Source: CAZPQV01 sp964588705 (GTDB taxonomy: Bacteria > Bacteroidota > Bacteroidia > Flavobacteriales > Weeksellaceae). From it: a DNA stretch of 64,000 nucleotides. The notes beneath the pieces were generated by a model. That model saw only the letters and a list, made by a program, of their open reading frames with translations, was not told the origin of the DNA and made no database searches. Positions 33,885 to 42,517 of this stretch are shown here, piece after piece. The stretch lies in the NCBI GenBank assembly GCA_964588705.1, contig CAZPQV010000002.1, positions 13,988 through 77,987 of the forward strand, read 5' to 3'. Each line of letters opens with the position of its first letter. The first letter of the stretch is position 1. Both the position numbers and the translations under genes were made by a program.

Positions 33885-33892
33885 TATATTTG
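33885..33892 (+). promoter_or_regulatory. -7 element of a small transcription unit
   Basis: TATATTTG fits TAnnTTTG. A clear -33 box is not seen. Confidence 0.5.
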
Positions 33893-33932
33893 TAGAGAAT
33901 TTAACACTTCAAACTTAAAAACACTTAAAACA

Positions 33933-33995
33933 ATGGTTCAGTTAGTTATCGAAATCGTGATGAAAATAATGGATTTCATTAGCAGTTTATTTTAA
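33933..33995 (+). CDS. Possible 20-residue amphipathic peptide
   Basis: The frame ATG to TAA encodes MVQLVIEIVMKIMDFISSLF. It is highly hydrophobic with Glu, Lys and Asp spaced to give an amphipathic helix. It sits in a discrete unit: -7 box about 40 bases upstream and a strong terminator about 25 bases downstream, giving a transcript of roughly 160 bases. No Shine-Dalgarno is visible, which is normal for this phylum. It could encode a membrane-active or regulatory peptide, or the transcript could be a small RNA in which this frame is accidental. Function unknown. Confidence 0.45.
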   Translation: MVQLVIEIVMKIMDFISSLF

Positions 33996-34021
33996 GAGAG
34001 TCAATATTTCAATATATTTGT

Positions 34022-34057
34022 AAAGTATAGCCAAGGGAATTGGTTATACTTTTTTTG
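34022..34057 (+). terminator. Terminator of the small peptide unit
   Basis: AAAGTATAGCCAA / TTGGTTATACTTT (13 pairs, one wobble) with a GGGAA loop and a T-run. Confidence 0.88.
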
Positions 34058-34165
34058 TATAAATAAGTGTTTTTGAACCACGAAAATTTCTGTTAAAAAA
34101 GAATTTCATTAAGTGTGATTCTTAAATTTTTCTGGTTAAATTACAAAGAAACAATCCTTTAAAAA

Positions 34166-34738
34166 ATGAAAAAATTAATTGGAAGCCTGCTTCTGAAAAT
34201 TCTCGGCTGGAAGGTCGTTCTTCACGGCGATGTCGACAATTTGGACCGATGCATCCTTGTGGTTGCTCCGCACACGCACAACGCCGAATATCTTCTAGGA
34301 AATTTCGCCTACTGGAAACTTGGAAAACCTCTGAAAGTTATCATCAAAGACCAGCACACCAAAGCGTGGTACGGAACTCTGATAAAAGCAATGGGCGGAA
34401 TTGGGATAGACCGTTCGCAAAAAAACGATCTGGTAAATTTCGTAGCGAAACAGTTTGAAAAAGACAATTTCAGTCTGGTAATTACGCCGGAAGGAACGAG
34501 AAGTTGGGTACCGAAATGGAGAAAAGGTTTCTACCATATGGCGATGACAGCAAAAGTTCCTATCGTATTGGCAGCAGGAGATTTCAAAAGAAAAATCATT
34601 TATTTAGGATATAAGATTTCTTATGACGATCTTACGAAAATGACTTATGAAGAAGTTCTGAAGAGAATCAGCGATTATTATATCGAACACGACGTGCAGC
34701 CAAAAGTTCCTGAAAACTGGAATCCAAATATCGAATAA
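34166..34738 (+). CDS. 1-acyl-sn-glycerol-3-phosphate acyltransferase-like protein
   Basis: 190 residues. The PlsC/LPLAT fold is shown by VVAPHTHNAEYLLGN (motif I), GGIGIDRSQK (motif II), ITPEGTRS (motif III) and KVPIVLAAGDF (motif IV). It should transfer an acyl chain to lysophosphatidic acid or a related lipid at the inner membrane. The usual HX4D of motif I reads HTHNAE, that is, Glu in place of Asp. It begins a tight cluster with a hotdog thioesterase (3-base gap) and isochorismate synthase. Confidence 0.88.
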   Translation: MKKLIGSLLLKILGWKVVLHGDVDNLDRCILVVAPHTHNAEYLLGNFAYWKLGKPLKVIIKDQHTKAWYGTLIKAMGGIGIDRSQKNDLVNFVAKQFEKDNFSLVITPEGTRSWVPKWRKGFYHMAMTAKVPIVLAAGDFKRKIIYLGYKISYDDLTKMTYEEVLKRISDYYIEHDVQPKVPENWNPNIE

Positions 34739-34741
34739 ATT

Positions 34742-35176
34742 ATGGACGAAAATAAAAAGAAAGAAATATTAGATAAACTCAATCATTGGGGAAAAGAAAC
34801 ACTCGGAAACACGCTCGACATTATTTTTACCGATGTTGATGACGATTCGCTTACGGCAACGATGCCTGTAGTTCCGAAAGTTCATCAGCCCTACGGAATT
34901 CTGCATGGTGGAGCGAGCGTTGCACTGGCCGAAACTTTGGGCTCTTGCCTTTCTGTTCTTCACGTGGATGTAGAGAAATTTGCTCCGGTTGGAACCAATA
35001 TCAACTCCAATCATTTGCGTGCTAAACGCGAAGGAATGGTAACCGGAAAAGCCACTTTCATTCGTAAGGGAAATACTTTACACGTTTCGCAAATTGAAAT
35101 TCGTGACGAGAAAGGCCACCTCATCAATCACACCACAATGACCAATAATATCGTTCCGCACAGTAAACTTCAGTAA
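34742..35176 (+). CDS. Hotdog-fold thioesterase (probable DHNA-CoA thioesterase)
   Basis: 144 residues, PaaI/YdiI type. The catalytic segment HQPYGILHGGASVALAETLGS has the conserved Gly-Gly and acidic residue of this family, and the core strand VGTNINSNHLRA follows. It overlaps the start of the isochorismate synthase gene by one base (TAATG). This points to the menaquinone pathway, where such an enzyme hydrolyses 1,4-dihydroxy-2-naphthoyl-CoA. Fold is firm, substrate inferred from the neighbour. Confidence 0.87.
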   Translation: MDENKKKEILDKLNHWGKETLGNTLDIIFTDVDDDSLTATMPVVPKVHQPYGILHGGASVALAETLGSCLSVLHVDVEKFAPVGTNINSNHLRAKREGMVTGKATFIRKGNTLHVSQIEIRDEKGHLINHTTMTNNIVPHSKLQ

Positions 35177-36138
35177 TGATTTTTTTTAAATTTCCTTTCA
35201 ACGACACCATTTATACCACGGATGAAAACACAGACGAAAAACTCGTCAGCTTTCATGCCTTTGATGGTGATGAAACACTTGGTTTTAAGGGAAATATCAT
35301 TCCAGTTTCTAAAGAAGATATATTAAAGGATGAAATCTTCACCGATTCTGTTTCATATGAAAGTGATGCAGAAGGAGAAACAGAACAGGAGTACCTGGAA
35401 AAACTTCAGGAAGTCATCGGCTTTATTAAAGAAAATAAACTGAGAAAACTGGTGATTGCGAGGCGAAAAAAAGCTGAGTTTGGTAAGGTTTCTTTATCTA
35501 AAACTTTCCTTAATCTAAGTAAAACTTATCCAAATGCTTTCGCATATTTATTCATCTCGGAAAACGAATGTTGGATTGGTGCTTTTTCCGAATTGCTCGG
35601 AAAACTCAATAAAACAACCGGCGAATTCGAAACCATGAGTTTAGCCGGCACTTTACCTGTAGATGAACAATGGTCTGAAAAGGAAATACACGAACAAAAG
35701 GCAGTTACAGATTATATCTACGAAATATTGCTAAGATATTCGGAGTTTGTACAGCAGTCGGAAACTTATGATCATCCTTCGGGAAATATCAAACATCTGC
35801 GAACCGATTTCAAGGCGACTGTAAAAGCTCCACAATTGGAGAAGGTGATTTCAGAACTGCATCCAACACCTGCAGTTTGTGGTTTTCCTAAGGATTTCTG
35901 TAAAAATGCCATCAATAATTTTGAAAAATATCCGAGAGAGTTCTATGCTGGATATTCGAAAATTGAAATGGGAAATGAGGTTTATTTCTTTGTAAATCTC
36001 AGATGTGCAAAAATCTATAGAAATCACGCTGATATTTTCGTAGGCGGTGGAATTACCGCAGAAAGCAGCCCTGAAAAAGAGTGGCACGAAACTGAACTGA
36101 AATCACAAGCGATTACAAAAAATCTGGCAACGCTTTAA
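35176..36138 (+). CDS. menF: Isochorismate synthase
   Basis: 320 residues, a chorismate-binding enzyme that makes isochorismate, the first committed step to menaquinone (or a catechol siderophore). The C-terminal core has LRKLVIARRKKAEF, ETMSLAGTLPVD, HLRTDFKA, HPTPAVCGFPKDF and IFVGGGITAESSPEKEWHETE, which are family landmarks. It is shorter at the N-terminus than E. coli MenF, as in other Bacteroidetes. With a hotdog thioesterase directly upstream, menaquinone synthesis is the more likely pathway. Confidence 0.9.
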   Translation: MIFFKFPFNDTIYTTDENTDEKLVSFHAFDGDETLGFKGNIIPVSKEDILKDEIFTDSVSYESDAEGETEQEYLEKLQEVIGFIKENKLRKLVIARRKKAEFGKVSLSKTFLNLSKTYPNAFAYLFISENECWIGAFSELLGKLNKTTGEFETMSLAGTLPVDEQWSEKEIHEQKAVTDYIYEILLRYSEFVQQSETYDHPSGNIKHLRTDFKATVKAPQLEKVISELHPTPAVCGFPKDFCKNAINNFEKYPREFYAGYSKIEMGNEVYFFVNLRCAKIYRNHADIFVGGGITAESSPEKEWHETELKSQAITKNLATL

Positions 36139-36144
36139 AATAAG

Positions 36145-36171
36145 AAAACCACCGAAAAGGTGGTTTTTTAT
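36145..36171. terminator. Bidirectional terminator
   Basis: AAAACCACC / GGTGGTTTT stem with a GAAAA loop, with T-runs on both strands between two converging genes. Confidence 0.85.
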
Positions 36172-36181
36172 TTTGTAAAAA

Positions 36182-36376
36182 TTATTTCCTGGAAGGAAGT
36201 TTCGACCATGTATTCAGTACAAACACCAAAATAAGCCCAAGCAAAGATGCTACGATGGAGAAAATAAATTTGGTATTATCCTGATGAAGAAATCCTAAGT
36301 TCCAATCTAGCGAATAAAGGTTGAAGCCAATGAAAAGAACGAACAGTACAAGAAAAATTTTATATACGTTTTGCAT
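36182..36376 (-). CDS. Small membrane protein
   Basis: 64 residues with two hydrophobic helices (about 6-24 and 38-57) and a polar loop (LDWNLGFLHQDNTKF) between them. It ends with a basic tail. It is ten bases downstream of marC on the same strand and probably shares its transcript. No family recognised. Confidence 0.6.
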   Translation of the reverse strand: MQNVYKIFLVLFVLFIGFNLYSLDWNLGFLHQDNTKFIFSIVASLLGLILVFVLNTWSKLPSRK

Positions 36377-36385
36377 AATCAGTTT

Positions 36386-36988
36386 TTAAAAATGAATATA
36401 TTTTTGAAACAATTCTGCAAAGTTAGCAGTAAATAATTTAATAGCGATAGCCAAAAGGATAATTCCGAAAACTTTTTCGATTACTTTTAATGTTCCCTCC
36501 CCGATTTTCTTTTCCAGCCAGTTTGCTGATTTTAGTACCAAATAAACGAAAACGGTATTAAGAATAATCCCAAGAATGATATTAATATCGTGATACTGCG
36601 CCTTTAAAGAAAGCGTGGTTGTTAAAGTTCCGGCACCGGCAATCAGTGGGAACGCAATCGGAACAATGGAAGCGGCTTTTGCTTCGCCATGCTTCTGAAT
36701 CTGAATTCCGAGAATCATTTCCAAAGCAATAATGAAGATTACAAATGCACCGGCAATCGCAAACGAATTAACATCAACTCCAATAAAATTCAGAATACTT
36801 TTCCCAACAAAAAGGAAAGCAATCATCAGAAGTCCTGCAACGATAGATGCTTTCTCAGATTCAATCCTTCCAAACTTCTGCTTCAGACTCACAATAATCG
36901 GAATGGAACCGATGATATCGATTACTGCAAACAAAACCATGGTACAGGTAATAACCTCTTTAAAAGAAAAGTGCTGAAAAATGTTCAT
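36386..36988 (-). CDS. MarC family integral membrane protein
   Basis: 200 residues with six predicted transmembrane helices. Landmarks are LFAVIDIIGSIPIIVSL in helix 1, the FIIALEMILGI region and SIVPIAFPLIAGAGTLTTTL in helix 4, all characteristic of MarC/UPF0056. Its role is not established; it was once linked to multiple antibiotic resistance. It lies downstream of batD with a 46-base gap and is probably an independent unit or a read-through product of the Bat operon. Confidence 0.9.
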   Translation of the reverse strand: MNIFQHFSFKEVITCTMVLFAVIDIIGSIPIIVSLKQKFGRIESEKASIVAGLLMIAFLFVGKSILNFIGVDVNSFAIAGAFVIFIIALEMILGIQIQKHGEAKAASIVPIAFPLIAGAGTLTTTLSLKAQYHDINIILGIILNTVFVYLVLKSANWLEKKIGEGTLKVIEKVFGIILLAIAIKLFTANFAELFQKYIHF

Positions 36989-37034
36989 ATTCCATTGTTA
37001 ATAATTTCGCAAAAATATGAAAAATAATTGATAA

Positions 37035-38783
37035 TTATATAATCTGTGAAAACAAGCTCTTAACTTCAGACAAAATAGTGTTCATAATCTCCGGTGAATG
37101 AACGGGCGAATACTTCTCTACATGAATTTTCTGTACTAAAGTTCTGTATTCCTCAGACATCGCCTGTCCCTTATTCTGCTCAAGATACTGTTTGATATTT
37201 TGGTGATGATTGGTTTGAACAAACCTTAAAACCTCAGCATTGAGAGTTTCAAAATTCTCAAAAAACTCAGTGTATTTTTCCTCATTCACTAATTTTTCAA
37301 GATACAGCAAACTGCTATCAGTATCTACAGACTGTTTTGCTTTTATTGCTGCTTCCGTTTCGGCAACGCTTCCAAGGGAAACGTGTTCCGCCTGTGGCTT
37401 CAATGGTTTAAGCTTTTTAATATTTGAAACAAAAAACACCAGTAAACCCAGGAACAGAGCGATTAGCGAATAATTACCAACCAAAGTCTTCCAGTTGATT
37501 TTGCGTTTGTTTTCTACTTTAAATTGCTTGGTCTCGAGGATTGGTGTGTGCACCGTTTCCAACACATTATTGGTAAGATCATTTACTCTTTCGATTGTTG
37601 ACTTGGCATCAGCAATCTGCTCCGGTGTGAAAACACTCAGCATTAAAGCTTTAGAACCTAAATCTACATATTGCTGCTTCTTAGGATCGAAGAATGAAAA
37701 TGCTTCAGAATTAATTGTAATAACTCCCGGTTTTCTCGGAATTAAAACATAATTCGCAGTGATTTCACCAGCAATTCCGTCTTTGGTACTGTGAATATTT
37801 TTAGAGATTTCCGGCTTGTAAACGGTATAGCTTTCAGATTCGATAATCTTTGGTAAATGCACCGAATTCATATTGCCAACACCCTTCATTTTCAGAGTGA
37901 TATTAATCGGTTTATTGATTTCAATACGGTCAGCCGTTTCTTTATTTACAATATCAACATCAAATTTTCCGACAGCATTTCTGTAATTATTTGGCGAGCC
38001 TGATGGCAGTTTTTTTACATTCAGTTTTACAGCATTTGATTTCAGATTTTCTGAACGGTTGCCGACTTCATTGTATGAAACCGACGCTGGATTGAGTTCG
38101 ATATTTCCTGCTTCGTTCGGAATAATCATCACGACAGCAATGACCTGCGACGACATATTGGATTTCGAATTCTGTTCAATCTCAGATTTTGCAAAACTTA
38201 CCGGTGTAATATTTACATTATTCTGCTCAGAAAAGTTTACTTTTCCTACCCTTCTGAGATTGTTGAAATCTTTACTGTAAACACGAACCACGGCCAATGT
38301 CGGCTGATTTTTATAAATAGAATTTTCTTCTACTTCAAGGTTCAGATACACATCTCCGGCAGTATTTTCCGCAATGGCTTTTTTATTGAAATCACCTTCA
38401 CGAACGGTAATATCAAAAGGATCGGTCATATAAATTTTCCCATTTACCGTTACCAGAAACGATCCTATTTTATGCTTACCACTTTGTTTTGGTTCAAGAA
38501 GAAATTCGTAAACCAGCTGATTGATTACCGTTTTAGTTCCGGGTTCTACAAAAGTCCGCTGCGTTGAACCTTGAGCAATAATATTGAATTTCGTCAGTAA
38601 ATCCGGGGTTCTCAACGGTGTTTCCTGAATGAGATCATTACCGTTAATCTCCTGAATTACAGTTACTACAAACTGTTCACGACCATTAAGAGTTTTCTTA
38701 TCGGCATCAGCAATAATATTCACCTGCCCGAATGTAAATACGGACAACAGTAAAAAGAATATGTACTGAAATTGTGTTTTCAT
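37035..38783 (-). CDS. batD: BatD-like (oxygen tolerance) protein
   Basis: 582 residues from the ATG at 38783. The signal peptide (about 1-20, FLLLSVFTFGQ) is followed by a large periplasmic beta-sandwich part with BatD landmarks (NGREQFVVTVIQEINGNDL; GSFLVTVNGKIYMTDPF; YVLIPRKPGVITI). One TM helix near residues 440-460 and a helical cytoplasmic tail follow. BatA-E are linked to aerotolerance and envelope integrity in Bacteroides and Leptospira. The start overlaps the batC stop by one base (TGATG), so translation is coupled. Confidence 0.9.
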   Translation of the reverse strand: MKTQFQYIFFLLLSVFTFGQVNIIADADKKTLNGREQFVVTVIQEINGNDLIQETPLRTPDLLTKFNIIAQGSTQRTFVEPGTKTVINQLVYEFLLEPKQSGKHKIGSFLVTVNGKIYMTDPFDITVREGDFNKKAIAENTAGDVYLNLEVEENSIYKNQPTLAVVRVYSKDFNNLRRVGKVNFSEQNNVNITPVSFAKSEIEQNSKSNMSSQVIAVVMIIPNEAGNIELNPASVSYNEVGNRSENLKSNAVKLNVKKLPSGSPNNYRNAVGKFDVDIVNKETADRIEINKPINITLKMKGVGNMNSVHLPKIIESESYTVYKPEISKNIHSTKDGIAGEITANYVLIPRKPGVITINSEAFSFFDPKKQQYVDLGSKALMLSVFTPEQIADAKSTIERVNDLTNNVLETVHTPILETKQFKVENKRKINWKTLVGNYSLIALFLGLLVFFVSNIKKLKPLKPQAEHVSLGSVAETEAAIKAKQSVDTDSSLLYLEKLVNEEKYTEFFENFETLNAEVLRFVQTNHHQNIKQYLEQNKGQAMSEEYRTLVQKIHVEKYSPVHSPEIMNTILSEVKSLFSQII

Positions 38784-39523
38784 CACCAATCTTTCTCGTT
38801 GCTTTGCGGCATTGAGTAAGAATCTTTGTTCAATATTTTACGTGCAGTTTCGCGTTCTTTTCCTTCAATTCTGTTGAAAATTCCGTCCTGCAAATCTTTC
38901 GGCATTTTGCTGCCTTTATTTTCGGTTTTATTCGGATCAGGATTGTTTCCTTCGCCTTCACCCTTATTCTGATTTCCCTGACCTCCATCCTGCTCTTTTC
39001 CGTTAGGGTCTTTCTCGTTTTCTTTCGATTTATCTTTACCGTCACCGCCCTGTCCGCCGCCGTTATCACCATCATTTTTCTGCTGCTCTTTCTCTTTTTC
39101 CTTCAGCATAGCGATTTCGTAATTTCTACGGGCATTTTCGTTATACGGATCCCATTTCAGGGCCTGCTTATAATATTCAGCTGCTTTTTTAGAATCGTCA
39201 GATTGCATATAAGCATTTCCCTGATTGTAAAGGGCAGCAAATTTATCGCTTTTCGATTTTGCCAACGCTTCTGCCTTGGCATATTCGGCTTTGGCTTCGT
39301 CGTACATTTTACGCTTGTAAAACGAATTCCCCAAATTGTAATGTGCGGTGAAATCTTTCTCGCTTACTTTGATGGCTTCAAGGTATTTTGAAGACGACGA
39401 TTCGTAAGCACCTTTTTCAAAATGCTTATTTCCTTCAAATATGAGAGTATTGTAATTCTCCTGAGCAGAAACAAAAAATGCACTCAGGATTGAGAATATA
39501 AAACTATAACCAAATCTTTTCAT
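38783..39523 (-). CDS. batC: BatC-like tetratricopeptide protein
   Basis: 246 residues from MKRFGYSF. A signal peptide (1-20) is followed by about three TPR units (30-140; AHYNLGNSFYKRKMYDEAKAEY, YNQGNAYMQSDDSKKAAEYY). A long low-complexity Gly/Asp/Lys/Asn tail (about 160-220; NDGDNGGGQGGDGKDK) and a short conserved end come after. TPRs mediate contact with other Bat proteins. The longer frame (38 more codons) overlaps the next gene and precedes the -7 box at 39535-39542, so it is rejected. Confidence 0.88.
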   Translation of the reverse strand: MKRFGYSFIFSILSAFFVSAQENYNTLIFEGNKHFEKGAYESSSSKYLEAIKVSEKDFTAHYNLGNSFYKRKMYDEAKAEYAKAEALAKSKSDKFAALYNQGNAYMQSDDSKKAAEYYKQALKWDPYNENARRNYEIAMLKEKEKEQQKNDGDNGGGQGGDGKDKSKENEKDPNGKEQDGGQGNQNKGEGEGNNPDPNKTENKGSKMPKDLQDGIFNRIEGKERETARKILNKDSYSMPQSNEKDW

Positions 39524-39534
39524 CATTACTACTG

Positions 39535-39542
39535 CAAAAATA
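39535..39542 (-). promoter_or_regulatory. Internal -7 element before batC
   Basis: TATTTTTG on the minus strand, 11 bases before the batC ATG. It may allow batC-batD expression independent of the upstream genes. Confidence 0.45.
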
Positions 39543-39620
39543 TTCCTTTTAATGTTAATAAATAAATCCGAAATCGTTAAATTTTGGTTAAAATAAACCT
39601 TAAATGACTGAAAATTAGGG

Positions 39621-40628
39621 TTAAATGTTAAAATCACGTTTCGGATTCAGCAAATAAATCAGTAGAAACAATAACAAAGAAACTGCCAAAAAGTATTGAT
39701 AGTAGTGTACAGCATTCTGAGAATCAATCATAACGGTTGAAGAACCTGCTTTTTCGTTAATGGAACTAATTATTCTTTTTGGAGCATCATTTAAAGAATT
39801 TCCGTCAACATAAGAACCTCCGCTTCCGTTGGCAATAGAGGTTAAAGCCTGGGTTTCCCGTTTTGAATGAACCGTTTGTCCGGTCATATCAATTTTATAA
39901 CCCATCAACTGGCCGTATAAATATTCGGGAACAGGCGCACCTTCTTCGGTTCCTATTCCAACACTTGTTACCCGAATTCCTTCTTTTTTAGCTAAATTCA
40001 AAGCTGCCTTGTCATTGCCTTCGTTATCTTCTCCATCACTGATTAGCACAACCTGTCGGGAACCTTTCGGTACATTTTTAAATTTCACCACTGCCTCCTG
40101 CATCGCCCGAAGAAAATCGGTTCCCTGAATTTTTATTACTGAAGTTTCTATTCCTCCAATATAAGTTTCAACCGCCGTAAAATCTGTGGTCAATGGCATT
40201 ATCGATCTTGCTTCGCCTGCGAAAACGATGATTCCGACACGGTCGTTTTTCATATTTTCCAAGGTACTGATAAGCACATTCTTCGCCGCGGTCAAACGGT
40301 TGGGCTGAATGTCTTCCGCATTCATAGAATTGGAAACGTCAAGGAGAAAAAACACACTGTTGAGTTTCTGCTCAGATTTTATCTGCTCTTTTCCTGCCAA
40401 AACATCGACGATTGAAAAAATGAGAAAAAGAAAAGCCAATAAATACAGAATCGGAAGAAATCTTGAAAATTTAGAACTTCTTTCAAACAAATCTTCCTGA
40501 AAGCGTTTTTCAGCAAAAACAAGTTTTTTCCGGTTTCTCCAACGGATAAAATTCACAATGACAAATCCTAAAAAAGGAATCGTCAACAGCAAAAGTAAAT
40601 ACCAGTAATTTCCTAAAGTCCAATCCAT
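39621..40628 (-). CDS. batB: BatB-like von Willebrand factor A membrane protein
   Basis: 335 residues. Two N-terminal TM helices (about 8-26 and 57-75), then a VWA domain (about 90-280) with the MIDAS motif DVSNSM and TGQTV/VLISDGEDNEG. A C-terminal TM helix (about 312-330) follows. The MIDAS binds a metal and a partner protein on the periplasmic or cytoplasmic face. It overlaps batA by one base. Part of the MoxR-DUF58-Bat operon that supports survival under oxidative and envelope stress. Confidence 0.93.
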   Translation of the reverse strand: MDWTLGNYWYLLLLLTIPFLGFVIVNFIRWRNRKKLVFAEKRFQEDLFERSSKFSRFLPILYLLAFLFLIFSIVDVLAGKEQIKSEQKLNSVFFLLDVSNSMNAEDIQPNRLTAAKNVLISTLENMKNDRVGIIVFAGEARSIMPLTTDFTAVETYIGGIETSVIKIQGTDFLRAMQEAVVKFKNVPKGSRQVVLISDGEDNEGNDKAALNLAKKEGIRVTSVGIGTEEGAPVPEYLYGQLMGYKIDMTGQTVHSKRETQALTSIANGSGGSYVDGNSLNDAPKRIISSINEKAGSSTVMIDSQNAVHYYQYFLAVSLLLFLLIYLLNPKRDFNI

Positions 40629-41626
40629 TACAATACTGATTTATAAAATATCCATCTCAAGAAAGCATCCACTAACAGTGTGAAAAATGCAATCCAAAGA
40701 AACAGTCTGAAATACTCTTCATAATTATAAAGTTTCTGCATTTTAACATCAGATTTCTCCAACTGATTGATTTCTGCATACACTTCTGCCAATCTCGAGG
40801 TTGATGTTGCACGAAAATATTTTCCACCGGTTTTCACGGCAATATCTCGCAGTGCAAACTCATCGATTTCCACCGGTCTTTCTTCGAAAATCAGTTCGCC
40901 AAATAAATCGTGGCCAACAGGAAACAGCGCATAACCATTCGTTCCGATTCCAATTGTATAGACCTTTATATCGTTGCTCGCGGCAAGTTCGGCACCCACG
41001 TTTGGCGGAAGTGCATTCTGAATCGTATTGACACCATCCGTCATCAGAATGATGATTTTACTTTTCGCTTTACTGTGTCGCAAATGACTCACGGCAACTG
41101 CCAATCCTTCTCCAATTGCGGTTCCCTGTTCCAGTTCAAGCGAATTGAGGTTTTGAAGTTCTTCAATTAAAATTGCATGGTCCGACGTCACTGGAACTTT
41201 CGTTACCGCTTCCCCGGAATATGAAACCAAACCAATTCTGTCGCTTGGACGGCTTTTTACAAAGTTCGTAGCTATTTCTTTAAGTGCCGTCAAACGGTCG
41301 GGATCCAGATCTTTTGCAAGCATACTGTAAGAAACATCGACGGACATGATGATATCGATCCCTTTTGTATCGTCTCTGTCATCAGAAATGGTAAAAGTTC
41401 TTGGACGCGCAATCGCAATAATTAATGCTGAAAGAATAATGTATTTTGAGATTTTAAGAAGGAATAATACGAACAGAAAACTATTATTTTCAGTCATATT
41501 TCCCGTTGAAGGCACCTTAATTCCCTTTCGTCGTTTCTTACTGAAATCCCTTATAAAAATTGGAATAAACAGTAGAAACAGCAACAAAAACCAAGGACTG
41601 TGAAACTCGAAATTAAAATCAAACAT
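40628..41626 (-). CDS. batA: BatA-like von Willebrand factor A membrane protein
   Basis: 332 residues. N-terminal TM helices (about 10-26 and 52-72), a VWA domain with the MIDAS DVSYSM (about 92-97) and IILMTDGVNT, and a C-terminal TM near 305-325. It is paralogous to the BatB protein encoded next. The gene overlaps the preceding BatD-like gene by eight bases and the following batB by one, so the four are translated from one message. Confidence 0.93.
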   Translation of the reverse strand: MFDFNFEFHSPWFLLLFLLFIPIFIRDFSKKRRKGIKVPSTGNMTENNSFLFVLFLLKISKYIILSALIIAIARPRTFTISDDRDDTKGIDIIMSVDVSYSMLAKDLDPDRLTALKEIATNFVKSRPSDRIGLVSYSGEAVTKVPVTSDHAILIEELQNLNSLELEQGTAIGEGLAVAVSHLRHSKAKSKIIILMTDGVNTIQNALPPNVGAELAASNDIKVYTIGIGTNGYALFPVGHDLFGELIFEERPVEIDEFALRDIAVKTGGKYFRATSTSRLAEVYAEINQLEKSDVKMQKLYNYEEYFRLFLWIAFFTLLVDAFLRWIFYKSVL

Positions 41627-42515
41627 CTTTTCTCAAATTTTCAAATTCCAAATCCTTAGATGAGCGTTTTACAAAATCTCTTATCTCGTTAAAGTCCTTT
41701 TCCATAATCGGCTGATCCGGAAATGTTTTTGCAAATTTCACCATATCTCCACGCACAAAAATCTCTTCAACAATTTTTTCATTGGCCTGCGAAATGGTCT
41801 GATTTCTTTTCATTACATCAATCAAATCATCGGTAAGCAGCACATCTGCAGGAATCCTGTATTGTTTGGTAAGAAATGCTCTTGTAATATCAATCAGTTC
41901 TACATAGAACGATCTGTAATCTCCATTTTCGATGTATTTTTTCTTCTTCAGCTGATCCAGCTGCTTCAGTGTCTGATTGGTGGCAACAATTGGTGACGAC
42001 TTTCTTCTTCTGCCGTATTTTATAAACTGCCAGATGAGGAAAATCAAAGCGAGCAGTGCCAGAAATGCCAAAATATACCATTTGTACATTTCCCAATAAT
42101 CCTGCACATCGAGCTTCACGTCTTTATTCTTCATAATATCGTGAATCTTGTCGCCTTTTTGTGCAGTATTTATCACCTCTACTTCAAATGGAATGGTTTT
42201 CAGAATTTCACTTCCAACCTTTACTTCAAAAGCGGGAATTGTGAATTTCCCTTCTTCGAAAACGGCAAATTCTATAATTCGTTCGTAAACATCTGCCTCA
42301 ACTTTAATGCTGTCGTCAATTTCTTCAAAATGAAACGGTAAAAGTTCATTTTTTGGTGCCAGATGTATTTCTTTACCCTGTAAATTATCAACCCGGATTT
42401 TATATATATTCGGTTCGCCAAGTGCAACCGTTTTCTTTTCCAACGTTGAATAAAGCGTTTGTGAAAAGAGCGTAACACTAAGTAAAAGCGTAAATATGTA
42501 AAGTAGTTTTTTCAA
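41619..42515 (-). CDS. BatD-like/DUF4381-type membrane protein of the Bat operon (TTG start)
   Basis: 298 residues beginning at TTG. There is an in-frame stop upstream and no usable ATG, and MKKLLYIFTLLLSVTLFSQ is an obvious signal peptide. A periplasmic beta domain (20-140) is followed by one TM helix (about 148-168), a basic stretch and a helical cytoplasmic domain (about 185-298). Proteins of this layout occupy this position between the DUF58 and BatA genes in flavobacteria. Exact role unknown. The start codon lies just behind the end of the broken RhuM-Fic gene. Confidence 0.82.
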   Translation of the reverse strand: MKKLLYIFTLLLSVTLFSQTLYSTLEKKTVALGEPNIYKIRVDNLQGKEIHLAPKNELLPFHFEEIDDSIKVEADVYERIIEFAVFEEGKFTIPAFEVKVGSEILKTIPFEVEVINTAQKGDKIHDIMKNKDVKLDVQDYWEMYKWYILAFLALLALIFLIWQFIKYGRRRKSSPIVATNQTLKQLDQLKKKKYIENGDYRSFYVELIDITRAFLTKQYRIPADVLLTDDLIDVMKRNQTISQANEKIVEEIFVRGDMVKFAKTFPDQPIMEKDFNEIRDFVKRSSKDLEFENLRKDV

Positions 42516-42517
42516 GC

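Noticed and set aside
34022..34057. Part of a larger regulatory RNA upstream of plsC
   Set aside because: The strong terminator separates it from plsC, so it belongs to the small peptide unit.
39524..39637. 38-codon extension of the BatC gene
   Set aside because: Overlaps the batB end and precedes the -7 box at 39535-39542. The signal peptide begins at MKRFGYSF.
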